DNA of 64,000 bases from Lunularia cruciata. Lineage: Eukaryota > Streptophyta > Marchantiopsida > Lunulariales > Lunulariaceae. The stretch spans positions 37,610,243 to 37,674,242 of the forward strand of contig OX419761.1 in NCBI GenBank assembly GCA_948567375.1, written 5' to 3'. The translations under genes and the position numbers were made by a program. The notes beneath the pieces were generated by a model. That model was not told the DNA's origin. It saw nothing but the letters and a program-made list of their open reading frames with translations, and did no database searches. Each line of letters opens with the position of its first letter. Position 1 is the stretch's first letter. Below are positions 49,001-61,039 of the stretch, in pieces.

Positions 49001-49500
49001 TAGATGTTGAGAATGTTTTTAATAGCGTATCACTTGCATCCATCTTGAGAGAGTTTAGGGAGGTTCATGTGCATGTATCTTTAGAGAGTTTAGGGAGGTT
49101 CATGTGCATGTATCTTTAGAGAGTTTAGGAAGTCTCATGTGCATCCATCTTTAGAGAGCTTAATGAGGTTGGTGGATCCGTGGAAAATCTTATTCTTTGT
49201 GTGTGTCCTTTTTATGGTTCTACTGTTTCCCTTTACTACCAGCACGGATATTCACAAGAGAGAGTCACCGTCTTGGAGTCAATTGTTGATACACGTCAGG
49301 GAGATCCTTTAGGGGGGACCCTTATTTGCCATGGCTCACTTTAAAACTCTCCTATCTACTACTTTGGCCATGCCAGGTTGTGTATTTCCCTCCTTGGCAG
49401 ATGATACACATATCGTGTGCTTTATAGATCAGATTAGGTAGGCCTTTGACCACTTGACTACCAAGCCACATCTAGTTGACTTGAGAGTCAAGGTGTCAAA
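49001..49500 (+). pseudogene. LINE reverse transcriptase domain
   Basis: Motif A (D-x4-F), the RQGDPLGG loop and an (L/A)DD catalytic motif are in order at normal spacing once frameshifts are allowed. The motif C Asp pair is intact (GAT GAT at 49400-49405). A tandem repeat of 35 bp interrupts the domain after motif A, and a one-base shift lies after RQGDPLGG. The family resembles the moss/lycophyte LINE proteins I recall, with the GDPLGGPLFALAH-type loop. Confidence 0.75.
49045..49165. repeat. 35-bp tandem repeat in LINE RT
   Basis: Units 49045-49080, 49081-49115 and 49116-49150, plus a partial one, share TTAGAGAGTTTAGG and TTCATGTGCAT or CTCATGTGCAT. Because 35 is not a multiple of 3, each unit shifts the frame. 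Confidence 0.85.
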
Positions 49501-49795
49501 GTGTAGGGCATGGTACTCTTTAGGTATATCCGAGGATTTTGTCACACACTTCTTAGACGTTGCCATTACAAAGGATGTTCTCCATGTGGATGCCCTTCCG
49601 TTATTAGGAGATCCGTAGGTGGTATTTGGTATACTCTCCTTGAGTATCGCTCGTCAACCGACAGACCTCATACACACAATTCCCTCTCCTTGTCCTTCTT
49701 ATCACGTTTGAGAGTCTTTGATAGAAGGATTATGGGAGTCTTTGGTGATATTATTGGACCTGGGACTTGATTGTGTAATAGGGGGATTTGCCATG

Positions 49796-50822
49796 TAGAC
49801 AGACGGCTTTGCCAATCTTGTGTGGAGGGGTTCGTTTGCTATATATGGAAAAGACAACACCTATAGCATTTTTGGGTAGTTGTGCTCTCTCAATACCTCT
49901 ACTTTCCTCTCATTTTGTGGTTGTTGATAGGCCGGTTTTGGAGACTTATGTGACAGAGGGGGAGGAGGGATCTTTTCTCTCCAGATGTTATTGTGACATA
50001 CAAGAGATAGTCTATCCTCATAGGCACACAAGGACTTTCCACCTTTTGCCCACTACTGTCAGATTGGACTGGAGGTTTACAATCATCCTTGATGGAGCGA
50101 CGGTGTGAGCATACACTACATTCTCTCTTAGTTGACTCATCCATTCCTTAGGCTACTAGAGCACATCTTTGCTCTTGCTCTGGCAAGAGTGCAAGCTCTT
50201 AAATCCTAGCTTTACCATGCATTAGGGCGTTCCCACTCGCACCAACTACTTTCTCTAGAGCAATGAGGTTTTGCTTAGGTTTGGTCCACCCATCTGCATC
50301 TTCATAACAAAGACATGCTCTAGTAGCTTAAGGAATGGACGAGTCAACTAAGAGAGAATGTAGTGTATGCTCACACTATCACTCCATCAAGGAAGACTGT
50401 AAACCTCTAGTCCAATTTGACAATAGTGAAGCAAAAGATGGAAAATCTTCTTGTGCCCGTGTGGAAAGACTATCTCTTGTATGTCGTAGTAACATTTGGA
50501 GAGAATAAGATCCCTCCTCCACCTCTGCCACATAAGTCTCCAAAACCAGCCTATCAACAATCACAAAATGAGAGGAAAGTAGGGGTGTCAAGAGAGCCCA
50601 ACTACCCAAAAATGCTATAGGTGTCGTCTCCTCCATAGATAGCAAGCCAACCCCTCCACACAAGATCGGCAAAGCCATCTATTTACGCTCTTGCTACAAC
50701 AAGGGTGCATGCTCTTGGATCCTAGCTCAACCGTGCATTAGGGCGTTCTGACTTGCACCAACTACTTTCTCTAAAGCGATGAGGTTTTGCATAGGTTTGG
50801 TCCACCTATCTACATCTTCATT
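49796..50822. repeat. A-B-inverted A-B rearrangement inside the LINE
   Basis: Segment A (49796-50171) recurs in inverted orientation at 50308-50685. Segment B (50172-50307) recurs in direct orientation at about 50687-50822. In the ancestral order, A-B would be followed by the C-terminal coding region that starts after the second B. The A reading includes ALPILCGGVRLL and PLLSSHFVVVDRPVLETYV on the plus strand, and the same protein, diverged, on the minus strand at 50678-50379. Confidence 0.85.
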
Positions 50823-51560
50823 ACTCACTTGTGAGTGTGGTTCTACACTAGATGCAGCAGCGGTCTATATGACACGATGTCCTTTTGGAGGACAGAGGAT
50901 AACTACCCATGATGCTATTAGGGACATAATGTTTGCTATGGCACAAGAGAGTGGATACTTGGCTTGGAGGTTCATATGCTTTGCAGACGACACATGTTAG
51001 GGCAGATTTATACTTGGTCCGAGATGATCAGGTGACAATAGCGGATGTCGTGGTTATGTTCCCTATGTGGGATACAATTTTGGAGGGAGTGCTTACACAT
51101 CCCCTTGGATGGGCAGCAAGTGCAACAGCAAGTCACAAGGTCTCCAAGTATATGGGCATGCAGCGAGGTCACCTCTTTGTACCTCTAGCCTTGGAGTTAT
51201 ATGGAGCGATGGACATGGCGTTTGACACATTTGTCAAGGAGTGCACCAGAGCTTATCATGTTAGGCGCCAGGGGTACCACTCTCATACTTTGTAGCATAT
51301 TTTAGTCAACGTGTGTCTAGTGTTCTATAGAGGACAATGGCTGGTGCAATCCATAAACTAATAATTACACTAGGTGATGCTTCTTCGGATGCTCCAGTTG
51401 TTTGCAGACCATACGACATGCATAGCTCGGATATCTTAGGTGTAATTGGATAACTTTCTCATATAGACTCTATTGGGGCCTAGCCCCATTTTATCTTTTT
51501 AGTCTCTCCCTTGTACTGCTTGATGCGGTCTTCTCCTCCTTCGCGTTCTCTACTAGCCTC

Positions 51561-52343
51561 TTTCCCAAAGAATATTCATGAAATAGGTTCAATAGTTGCC
51601 TTTAAACCGGTGGACAAATAGTATGGTACTTCCCTAGGTTATTGACGCCCCTGGACAGATCCGTTTGTAATTTTGCTAGAACTTCAACGCCATACACTGA
51701 AGATAGGCTGTCAGAGTGCACTAAAATACTTGACTTTGCAATTACTGTACCATTGTATCACAGTTAAAAGAAGGCAGCGCAGGGAGCGCAGGGAGCACAG
51801 GTGTTCAGGAGCCAAGAAGAGAAGTGGAGATCTTTGTCACTTGGGAAACTAATCAGGTTGATTGAGAATTCTTGCATGCCACTAAGATGGTATGCACGAC
51901 AAGAAATGAAAAACTCATAGACAGGTTACCGGAAACAAAGTGAATTGTATCCAGAATTTTATCGTTATTGATGAAAATAAGCAAAGTACCGTTAAGTGAG
52001 ATTGACTAAATCGGTGTGAATCTCGCTATGGAATGGGTTGTCGCTGTACGTCCCTTTAGAAGTGCCATGTTATGCCATTGTAGAAGTACTATCATTGAGG
52101 ATGGGCAGAGTCAAGAGGTACAACGTTAATTTGGTAACCGGCCTACATAGTCGAGACTAGCACAAGACCTGGGTTACGGTACGGTAGTCAGCAGTATCAA
52201 TGTTTGATTGCCTAGTCTGCTCTAACTGGAATTTGTCGTTCTGGCCCCGCCACCGGCCCTTCCACCTCCCCCACATTAATCAGGATAGACCTCCAGATAT
52301 TTGAGACGGTAATATACACTTTTGCTGGAGGGAGAGGCAAAGC
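51561..52343. other. Unassigned spacer
   Basis: Between the LINE 3' UTR and the copia 5' region. 51776-51800 contains a small GCAGGGAGCGCAGGGAGCAC repeat. No gene is seen. Confidence 0.45.
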
Positions 52344-52420
52344 TTTCTCCAGGAGAAGCAGCAGAACCATCGCAAAGCTACTCCTTTTTTCTCCAGGAGA
52401 AGTAGCCGAACCATCGCAAA
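52344..52420. repeat. 44-bp tandem duplication before the copia element
   Basis: TTTCTCCAGGAGAAG, then CGAACCATCGCAAAG or AGAACCATCGCAAAG, occurs twice, starting at 52344 and 52388. The 3' LTR does not contain this sequence, so it lies in flanking or replaced U3 DNA. Confidence 0.7.
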
Positions 52421-52599
52421 GACATCAACTCAGAGTCATTGAGATCCATCTAGTCAGAATAGGAGGACAGCACTATACTGACTCTGACCTACTTGTGTAT
52501 CTTCTTCTCTACCTATCTATATTTGAGCAGGACTTGTGTCCCACAGACAATTTTTTGGTGAACTACGGTATCTTCACTCTCAATTTTCATTCTGTCACA

Positions 52600-52610
52600 T
52601 GGTATCAGAG
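52600..52610 (+). promoter_or_regulatory. Primer-binding site (initiator Met tRNA)
   Basis: TGGTATCAGAG lies immediately after the LTR end (CTGTCACA). It is the usual plant copia primer site for minus-strand DNA synthesis. Confidence 0.9.
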
Positions 52611-52698
52611 TAGAAGAGAGAAGATGAGAGCCTTTAAGTTCAATTTGGCAAAAGGTATCGCTTATCAAGTGATCTGAATTCTTTTTGGGTTTATACTA

Positions 52699-53628
52699 TG
52701 AGTACTAAACTAGATACTTATGGAGGCATCACAGGTGAGGTCTTGACAAAGGACAATTATTCTATAGAATACCTGGCTTCTTGAAAGGCCAAGAATTATT
52801 TGATCTTGTCTCAGGGGTTGAAACTTGTCCCTGTAGGTGCTCCTTCAGCTCCTGATGTTCTTGATTGGAATAGTCCTGCCAATCAAGCTGTGTACTATCT
52901 TTCTTTGTGTGTTTCACCATCACTGTTTTGCTAGATGCAAAGTGTTGATACTCCCAAGGAGGTTTGACAAATGTTTTTCAGACATAGACAAAGGCAAGAA
53001 AGCTTCAACTGAAGCAGCAATTAATGGAGGTTAAAAAGGACAACTTAAGCATAATTGATTATTTTTGTCACATTCATGGTCTGGTTGAGCAACTGAATAG
53101 CATTGGAGTTGAAGTGCGGATGAAGATTTTATTATTCATATTATTCAAATTCTACCAAAGGAGTAAACCTTTTGAGACATCTAAATTGTTAGAGATACTT
53201 ATCCTCTATTTGACGAGCTAGTCCCAATGTTAGTCTTTGAACAGATGTGGCTGCAAGGTGGTGGCAATGGTATTGTTGCTCAAGATCAGGTTTTGTTTGC
53301 TGGGCGAGGTTGCGCAAGAGGCAGAGGATGTGGAAGTTCTTTTTGTGGAGGTGCTGTTGGTGGAGTTCAATCCTCACAAAGACAATATCCAACACAAGGC
53401 AAGTCCTTAAACGGAGAGATTCTGCATTCAAAATCTCATTATGAGAAGATTTTTTTTAAGAAGCAAGCTGATATTTGTACTAGTAAACTCCCTGAGGAAA
53501 ACTATATGAAGAAAGATTCCTACTCTAGAGATCATCTATTAATGAGGACTCATACTGCTGCATTGATGACCAAAAGTGAAGGAGAGTGGTTCATCTACTC
53601 AGGGTGCTCCAACCATATAACACATTAG
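52699..53628 (+). pseudogene. Copia gag and protease/integrase start, decayed
   Basis: An ATG at 52699 opens STKLDTYGGITGEVLTKDNY, the gag N-terminus common in plant copia elements. Stops follow. KKDNLSIIDYFCHIHGLVEQ matches the gag UBN2-type region (53024-53221). Gly-rich text follows. The frame then reaches WFIYSGCSNHITH, where the protease Asp-Ser-Gly of the usual W-V-D-S-G-C-S-N-H-M motif is Tyr-Ser-Gly. Both catalysis and frame are lost. Confidence 0.75.
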
Positions 53629-53760
53629 GCTAGTATTTTCAGTTCTAAAGAACCAATATCTGAATCATTGTCCTTGAATATGGATGATGATACTGAATTT
53701 GTGCTCTCTCAGCATTAGCCACTTTCAATAAGTGAACTTTCTATCAGATGGACTTCAATG
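53629..53760 (+). other. Junction of the integrase deletion in the copia element
   Basis: Within about 110 bp of the WFIYSGCSNHITH motif the sequence is already in RT (YQMDFNDAFLNGDLEEEEYM). The whole integrase core that normally lies between them is missing. Confidence 0.7.
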
Positions 53761-54440
53761 ATGCTTTCCTCAATGGAGATTTGGAGGAGGAAGAATACAT
53801 GATCCAACCACCTGCATATGAAGATCCAAGATATCCAAAAAAGTTTGCTTGTTGAAAAAGTCTCTCTGTGGACTTAAGCAAGCTCCACTAGCTTGGAATG
53901 CCAAAATAAATTTCTATCTTTTATCTATTGGATTCAAGTTTGCAGTTTACTATCTGTTATCTATTGGATTTCAAGTTCAGATTCTTCATTGTACATACTA
54001 CAAGCTGGTGGCAATATGGTTTTGTTGATCATCTTTGTTTATGACATGATCATCATTAGTAGTTGTCAAGATATCATTTGGCAAGTACAAGATCAATTGA
54101 TGGGAGAGTTTGACATGAAGGACTTGGGAGAATTCAAATACTTCCTGGGTATTGAGTTTATTCAATATTGAATATTGTACCTCCCTTTGGTTATTACAGT
54201 GTCAATATTCTCTCAAGATGTTGGAAAAGTTTGGTATGATGGCTTGTAAGCCTATTTCTACTCCTCTCCCAACTTCTGTGAAGTTAAATGCAAAGATGGT
54301 GAGTTGCTGGTTGATCCAAATATGTATAGGCAGATTTTTGGGAGTCTGATTTATTTTACTCTTACTAGACCACATCTAAGCTCCACTGTTGGTCTAGTGA
54401 GTCAATCTGTGCAAGCCCCAAGGAAGCCACATCTTGATAC
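53740..54440 (+). pseudogene. Copia reverse transcriptase, inactive
   Basis: MDFNDAFLNGDLEEEEYMIQ, a KSLCGLKQAP-like segment, then FVYDMIII (FVYD at 54034-54045) and MGEFDMKDLGEFKYFLGIEF. The usual YVDD box reads FVYD, so one catalytic Asp is Tyr. A local duplication of an (LLSVIYWI) phrase lies near 53920-53970. Later GSLIYFTLTRPHLSS-like text leads into RNase H. Several stops are present. Confidence 0.8.
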
Positions 54441-54462
54441 AGTTTGAACCATTTCATGTTAT

Positions 54463-54940
54463 GTGAAGTTTACCATTCAATTTGGTCTTCACTATTCAGC
54501 TGGTGGATTCCCCGTTATACAAGGTTTTACTGATGCTGAGTTGGCAGGAAGTGTTCAAGATCAAAGATCAACATCAGGTTATGTTTTCAGACTTGGAAGT
54601 TCTACAATTAGTTGGTCATCAAAGAAGCAACCTACAGTTGCTTTATCATGAACAGAAGCGGAATGTAGGGGTGCCACTAATGCTACATGTGAGTCTTTTT
54701 GGCTTCACACCTTATTATTAGAAGATATGGGATATATATTTCACGATCCAATAATCTTATACACAGATAATATCAGCATTATTAAACTTGCTAGCAATCC
54801 AATATTTCATGCAAGGACCAAACATATAGAAGTCTATTATCATTTCATCAGAGAAAAGGTATTGGTTGGAGAAATAGATTTGCAATATATTCTTGTGGAT
54901 GAGCAAATTGCTAATATTTTCACCAAAGCTTGACCTAGAG
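54463..54940 (+). pseudogene. Copia RNase H
   Basis: FTDAELAGSVQDQRSTSGYV, SSTISWSSKKQPTVALS, stop, TEAECRGAT, then LYTDNISIIKLASNP and ARTKHIEVYYHFIREKV, ending DEQIANIFTKA. This is the standard copia RNase H with the catalytic Asp/Glu positions visible. It is interrupted by a stop (TCA TGA) and a frame change. Confidence 0.85.
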
Positions 54941-55011
54941 ATGAATTTCAATAAAATACTCAAATCTCATCTAGGAATCAAAGATATTGACGTTAGTTTG
55001 AGGGAGAGCGT

Positions 55012-55263
55012 TGATGAAGTATCACAAGCTGATAATCCTAGTACCGAGTGACCGCAGGAGAGTTAATCCTTAGTCACTCTTTATTATTTACTCACCGGTT
55101 CTCCTTAGTCACCATTTTTGAATTATGGTGAAGTGTGACTTTGCTCTACTTGTGTATCTTCTTCTCTACCTATATACATTCGAGCAGGACTTGCGTCCCG
55201 CGTACCACTCCATTCTTTGGTGAACTATAGTATCTTCACTCTCAGTTGTCATCCCGTAGTAAC
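55012..55263 (+). repeat. Copia 3' LTR
   Basis: Begins TGATGAAGTATCAC after the polypurine tract TTTGAGGGAGAG (54998-55009) and ends near CCGTAGTAACA. The last 118 bp match the 5' LTR; the first part has no 5' counterpart in the window. Confidence 0.75.
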
Positions 55264-57090
55264 ATGTAGGACTCAGGCGATGTACTTACATTCCAGCCTT
55301 TATGGAAACTGTACAGAACTTTCAGTATGAGGTGTATCTGAATCAATCGAGGCAGTGTTTAATATGGAGCGGGGATCAATTACCGACTAATCAATTAATC
55401 ACTGACAGATAATGCACTGATCGACCCGGCGTGGTATACATATTCTGATTACTCCGCTCTCAGGAAACTCATTAAGAGATCTGGTCTTTGAAAAGCTACT
55501 AGATTTAACGTAGTTTTAATCGAGGTACTCGTCGCGATCGTGGTCCAATAGCAATGTATGTATGCACATGACACACTCGAAACATATTTTTAAGTCCCTT
55601 TACCGAGTGGAAAACAGTAATTTGAGTTGGCAATTGGAATTTGAATTTACAATTGAAGATGAGCAACCATTGGCATCTGCAGCTGCTATCCAACTAAGAG
55701 TTCTGAAACTTACAGTTCAAAATCGTACGATAACTTTAGTTCAACATCGTATCTCTTAGATTTTGGCCAGTCCCGTATTTCTCAGGATTTTGGGGTGACC
55801 GTGCAGGAATTACAGTCATATTATGCATAAGTCTTCAATTCAGGTACAAGTGATATGGTATTCAAAGCTTACAAGTTGATGTGTGAAAATTCGCCAATTC
55901 CCGGAAAGCAGAGGGACCTGGACTAGACATTTGGAAATTCCTGGAAGCAATTTCAAAGGTGAAATACTTCCACAGTATGTACAGACATGGGAGCGCCTGA
56001 GTAATCATTACTTGGGCTCGCCTGACATGAACTTCTGAAGTACCTCAAAACTAACACAGACCAGAGTAGTTGTAAGTTCTGGACTGTTCTCCTTTCCCGT
56101 CAATCTCATGAAATGAACAGATTCGACGACTTGGTCTGAATCAACAAGTAGACTTTAACAACGGAGGGCACACATACTGATCGAATCTAGGCAATTGAAT
56201 ATGCTTCCACTTACTTGTAGTAACCTGCAGGTTGCGAACAGTTATACCTTCTGATTTCAGATCGTAATAAGATGCTGATCAGAACGGGGTTCCGATCATG
56301 GGCGACATAATCTTATGACTTTTCAGTAATTCAAATGGAGGTGATGCTGGTATTTATGATAGAACCTCAGCCTGTAACAGCATACTTTTGTTCTGTTGCA
56401 ACAACCATTCAAGTCCTCAAAATTGCTAATAACTTGGGTAGGACCCATTCACTGCATTTGCTATGCCCACGTATAATCTGAGAAAATAAGACAGCTGCAG
56501 TATGCAGACTTACTATGGGTCGACCGCTTGTCTTTCACATCATCTGCAGCAACCCGATTTAATCAGATATTAGTTAGACCGCATCATTCAAAGCTTGTCC
56601 TTGTCGCGCATATTTTCTCGAGTAGGGTACCAATGATCATTTCTTGTGGAAACTCACCTGGGAAAGACCACGAGAGAATGGTATAATTCAAGGGATGCTC
56701 TAGCTAGTGAACTTATGGCGTCCATCCCTCACAAGGCTTTACGTGTAAACCCATTCATCGATTATATATAGAAGCGATGACGGAATCATATCACAAGCCA
56801 TAGAATTGATGGCCTATCTAGCCCATGAATCATCACAACCATCTACGGTCCAAGCAGAATCTTTCTAAATAAAACATCATTTTTCTACCGTTCATATTTC
56901 TAGGATGGCCACCCACTAGGATGACCAGCCACTTCACGTCAGCGTGTATTTGCCCATTATACATCTCGTCGTGGAGCGTGTCATTTTCAATACCGTCAAC
57001 TCCATCGCAAGAACCAAGGCTTTCGAGAGGACGAAGAAAGAGTACAAACAAAATTGGGGAGGAAAGCACCCAGATCCAACACCTCGCCTA
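55264..57090. other. Unassigned region
   Basis: Short frames only. 55.5-55.76 kb and 56.83-57.07 kb have open frames on both strands without recognisable motifs. No gene is supported. Confidence 0.45.
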
Positions 57091-57091
57091 C

Positions 57092-57099
57092 TATAAATA
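57092..57099 (+). promoter_or_regulatory. TATA box candidate (TATAAATA)
   Basis: CTATAAATATTATAG in otherwise moderately GC-rich DNA is followed by a pyrimidine-rich stretch (TTCCCCTCTATCTCACC) where transcription could start. Upstream, at about 56935-56945, is CACGTCAGC with an ACGT core. An ATG at 57211 is followed after 13 bases by a possible donor (CAAG|GTGAAA). No encoded protein is recognised downstream. Confidence 0.35.
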
Positions 57100-57657
57100 T
57101 TATAGTTCCCCTCTATCTCACCGCGTCGAGTCGTGTTTAAGTCTTGATGGTTGTGGGGAGAATTCACCATCTCTAGCAATTAAAACGCTACAGCAAGTTG
57201 CTCGAAGAAAATGTATCTACAAGGTGAAATCTATAGGTGGTAATCATAAGTCCGATAGTACAACTTTGGTGTCCATCCACCGTTCTATGCTTCATTGACT
57301 CCTCCGAAGCTTTTCTTAATCTAGACCTACAGGTGGTAACTCCTCTCACTAATTCGTGGCTGTCCCCGCATAATTAAGTATTGTACCTCCAGTAGGTAAG
57401 AGTTCAGCAAAGCAAGTATAGACGGTCTGATATCATACTGTGGTTGATTAAACTTATCTGCAACCTCATGTTAACGAGCTATAAGCATGTTTGGCACAAT
57501 AACAGAGTAGAATTAGCTGCCGGCAGTTAAAAGAAAACTACTGACTTTGCCTGAAGTTGAGGAAAGCTTCAGCGTAAGTAAAGTAGTCCTGCTCTACAAG
57601 GTCCATTCGTATTCAGATGTAGAGAAGTTAAAAAGAATCGGTTGTGAAGAAAAGGTT

Positions 57658-58191
57658 TCAACTCCTAGTGGTTCTACAAGTGAACAGCGATAAGAAGTGG
57701 AAGTAGATCGCTTTGTGAAACATCAAACCTTCATCCGAGTACGCAGTTTGTAATTCTTTGCACGAGGTCCTGACATTGTGATTCAACTTAGCACATAACT
57801 CCACGGCATATCCACTTACTGCTCTGTACTCAGGCAGTACAGTTTTAGACAATAACATCAGTCGTGTATCCTGCAAAAATCGTATGTTTTCATGGTTTAG
57901 CGCATCGATCCCCTTGCAATCCTGAATCAGACTGGATTGATATAAAACCTTCTTGACCTTTCCTGCTTCGTTTGAGATTATACAAAGATTAGTTACTATA
58001 CAAATATATATAATTTCGATGCGGGAACACAAGCTGACGCTGATCTTTTTTCTGGTTTCTCTCTTCTCTTGGAGATTACACAAAGAACAATTTTTAGATG
58101 TATATAATGCCGATACTTTAACACACAGTGGTCTTTGTTTCAGTTTTTTTCTTCTCTCTTTCGGCCACGAGTCACTTGCAGGGATGACCAA
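57658..58191 (-). CDS. Anonymous 177-codon ORF
   Basis: The longest non-transposon open frame near the right end. The N-terminal third is basic (PKERRKKLKQRP) with scattered Cys. The C-terminal half (LIQDCKGIDALNHENIRFLQ; PEYRAVSGYAVELCAKLNHN; SCKELQTAYSDEGLMFHKAI) has a composition like a soluble folded protein. No signal peptide, membrane segment or known domain is seen. It may be a chance frame, or part of it an exon. I cannot assign a function. Confidence 0.22.
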   Translation of the reverse strand: MVIPASDSWPKERRKKLKQRPLCVKVSALYTSKNCSLCNLQEKRETRKKISVSLCSRIEIIYICIVTNLCIISNEAGKVKKVLYQSSLIQDCKGIDALNHENIRFLQDTRLMLLSKTVLPEYRAVSGYAVELCAKLNHNVRTSCKELQTAYSDEGLMFHKAIYFHFLSLFTCRTTRS

Positions 58192-58199
58192 GGGCTGAG

Positions 58200-59784
58200 C
58201 AGGCTACTAAAAACTTCATAACTTCCTTCCATATGTAGGCTTGGAAGTGCTTTAAACGGCTGAAGCGCGCTGAGTACTAGTGCAATATTGATGGAAAACA
58301 TGTCCTATCATTATAAAACAATATATATAGGAGAAGTGACAAAGAAAAAGTGATATACAAGATATTTTTTGGTGCAGGTTGTATCACCTGCAATGATATC
58401 ACGCATTGATTGCGTCGCCTGCATAAAATTACAAGACGTTCTCGAATGGACATTGTATACTTTAAACTCGCGTCCCCAGTTTGATTGACGTCCCCAGTTT
58501 GTTGCTTTGTGCGTAAAAGAACGGAGAATGTTTATTTACGATTTGTAATCTGATTGTTCCGATTTGGAAAGAAAAACTTTCATGGATTCAGTCTGTGGTC
58601 TGAAGTCATCAGGACTTTACGTTCAATTTTAATATGTACAGGAAGCACAAATTGAACTGGTTGTTGTCATCGTGTTAGCAGATTAGTACCTGTACATAAT
58701 TCCAGAGGGGAATATTTTGCTGAATTGCTGGCATGCTTAAGTTGACAGAACTCTTACTAGCTAGCTTTCACGGCATACCTGAAGCCTAAGTTGCAGGATG
58801 GGAATACTAGTGTAAATGATTCAAACTATTCCATCAAGATCTTATCAGAAACCAAACCTTTTCAGCTCCGACAACCTTCTCATAAATGATAATTAACTCA
58901 AGAGAGAGTCATGAACACAGGAACGTGACAGTTTACGAAAATGGAACCCGTAAGATTTCATTAGTCACATTGTTACACGGCGTAACATTTTCCCGGGCCA
59001 CCCATAAAATGTTTTACGGAATTACTATTCACTATGGAACCTATTGATACCCCCTAACGTCATTCAGTACGCTGTGACGGTCATTAACTTCGAATCGTTA
59101 GTCTCACGAAGGTCTTAAAATCAAATGCTTGAAAGAACTTACAACTTAGGTGAGTCTGTACGGTGACAATGATGATCAGGTAATAAGGAAACTAACAGCC
59201 TCGGAAGGTAGTCTTCCTGAGACCAAAAGTTTCAACACGATTACTACCATTACAAATTTAGCAATACTTTCCTAAGAGTTACTGTGTAGCTTTTGCGGGT
59301 ACCTCGGCGGGAAGTCGGAATTCAAAGAATAAAACCTTATTGCACATGTACAGCCATAGATTTAAAAAATGAGACCCTCCCGAACAAAATCCGATGAGAC
59401 TAGGAGAAGTTGATTCTAATAGAAATCGCTTAGCGTATTAGTAATGATTAGTATAAATGATTGACTACCTGTTAAGCCTTCCATTCTTAGACAGCAAGAA
59501 TGAAACCCATTCGCAGATATCTCGAAAGCTTGAAAGCCCTTCAAGCTTACGTCCTTCACATTCGATGCACAATATACTTCTCTCCTAGTCAAAAGGCGTC
59601 TAAGAACATGGATCCCGGAACCTGCTGGACCACTCTTATAGAAGAAGATCATTGTAAAATTCCAAATTCCAAAGTATGGTCTAGCCCCCGACAGATCTCT
59701 GTAGCAATCACGGCACATTATGAGAACTATAACCTCTATAGAACTTATTGTCTGCTAATTTGCTGTATATTTCTGCATGAAAAG
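58200..59784. other. Unassigned region
   Basis: No gene supported. A minus-strand frame at 59718-59416 has candidate splice sites on both sides of 59625-59467 but no recognised motif. Confidence 0.4.
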
Positions 59785-59828
59785 GCTATATATTGTGCAT
59801 GCATATGCATGCTATATATTATGCATGC
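59785..59828. repeat. RY-type palindrome cluster
   Basis: A perfect 16-bp palindrome, GCATGCATATGCATGC (59797-59812), is embedded in a direct repeat of CTATATATTRTGCATGC (59785-59801 and 59812-59828). It gives several CATGCA (RY) cores, the sites bound by plant B3-domain factors. Function here is unproven. Confidence 0.6.

Positions 59829-61039
<1,211 letters not shown>

Larger units (their letters stand above)
48940..51560 (+). mobile_element. LINE (non-LTR retrotransposon) ORF2 and 3' UTR, decayed and rearranged
   Basis: The plus strand carries, in broken frames, an RT followed by a C-terminal Cys/His-rich region and a 3' UTR. The RT includes VDVENVFNSVSLAS (motif A, 49004-49045), RQGDPLGG (49294-49317), FKTLLSTTLAMPGCVFPSLA and LADD (49394-49405). 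The C-terminus (50779-51295) includes CECGSTLDAAAVYMTRCPFG, HDAIRDIMFAM, RADLYLVRDDQVTIADVVV and the last segment through YHSHTL. A 376-bp inverted segment and a duplicated 136-bp segment sit between RT and the C-terminus. The 5' end is not identified, and no poly(A) tail is evident. Confidence 0.8.
52486..55263 (+). mobile_element. Ty1/copia retrotransposon, internally deleted
   Basis: The right parts of the two LTRs match: 52486-52599 with 55146-55263 (shared CTACTTGTGTATCTTCTTCTC and TTTGGTGAACTA). A tRNA-iMet primer site, TGGTATCAGAG, follows the 5' LTR directly at 52600-52610. A polypurine tract, TTTGAGGGAGAG, precedes a 3' LTR that starts TGATGAAG at 55012. The U3 part of the 5' LTR does not match and has been lost or replaced. 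Coding order is gag, a short protease/integrase remnant, RT, RNase H, which is copia order with integrase before RT. The integrase core is missing. Confidence 0.88.
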
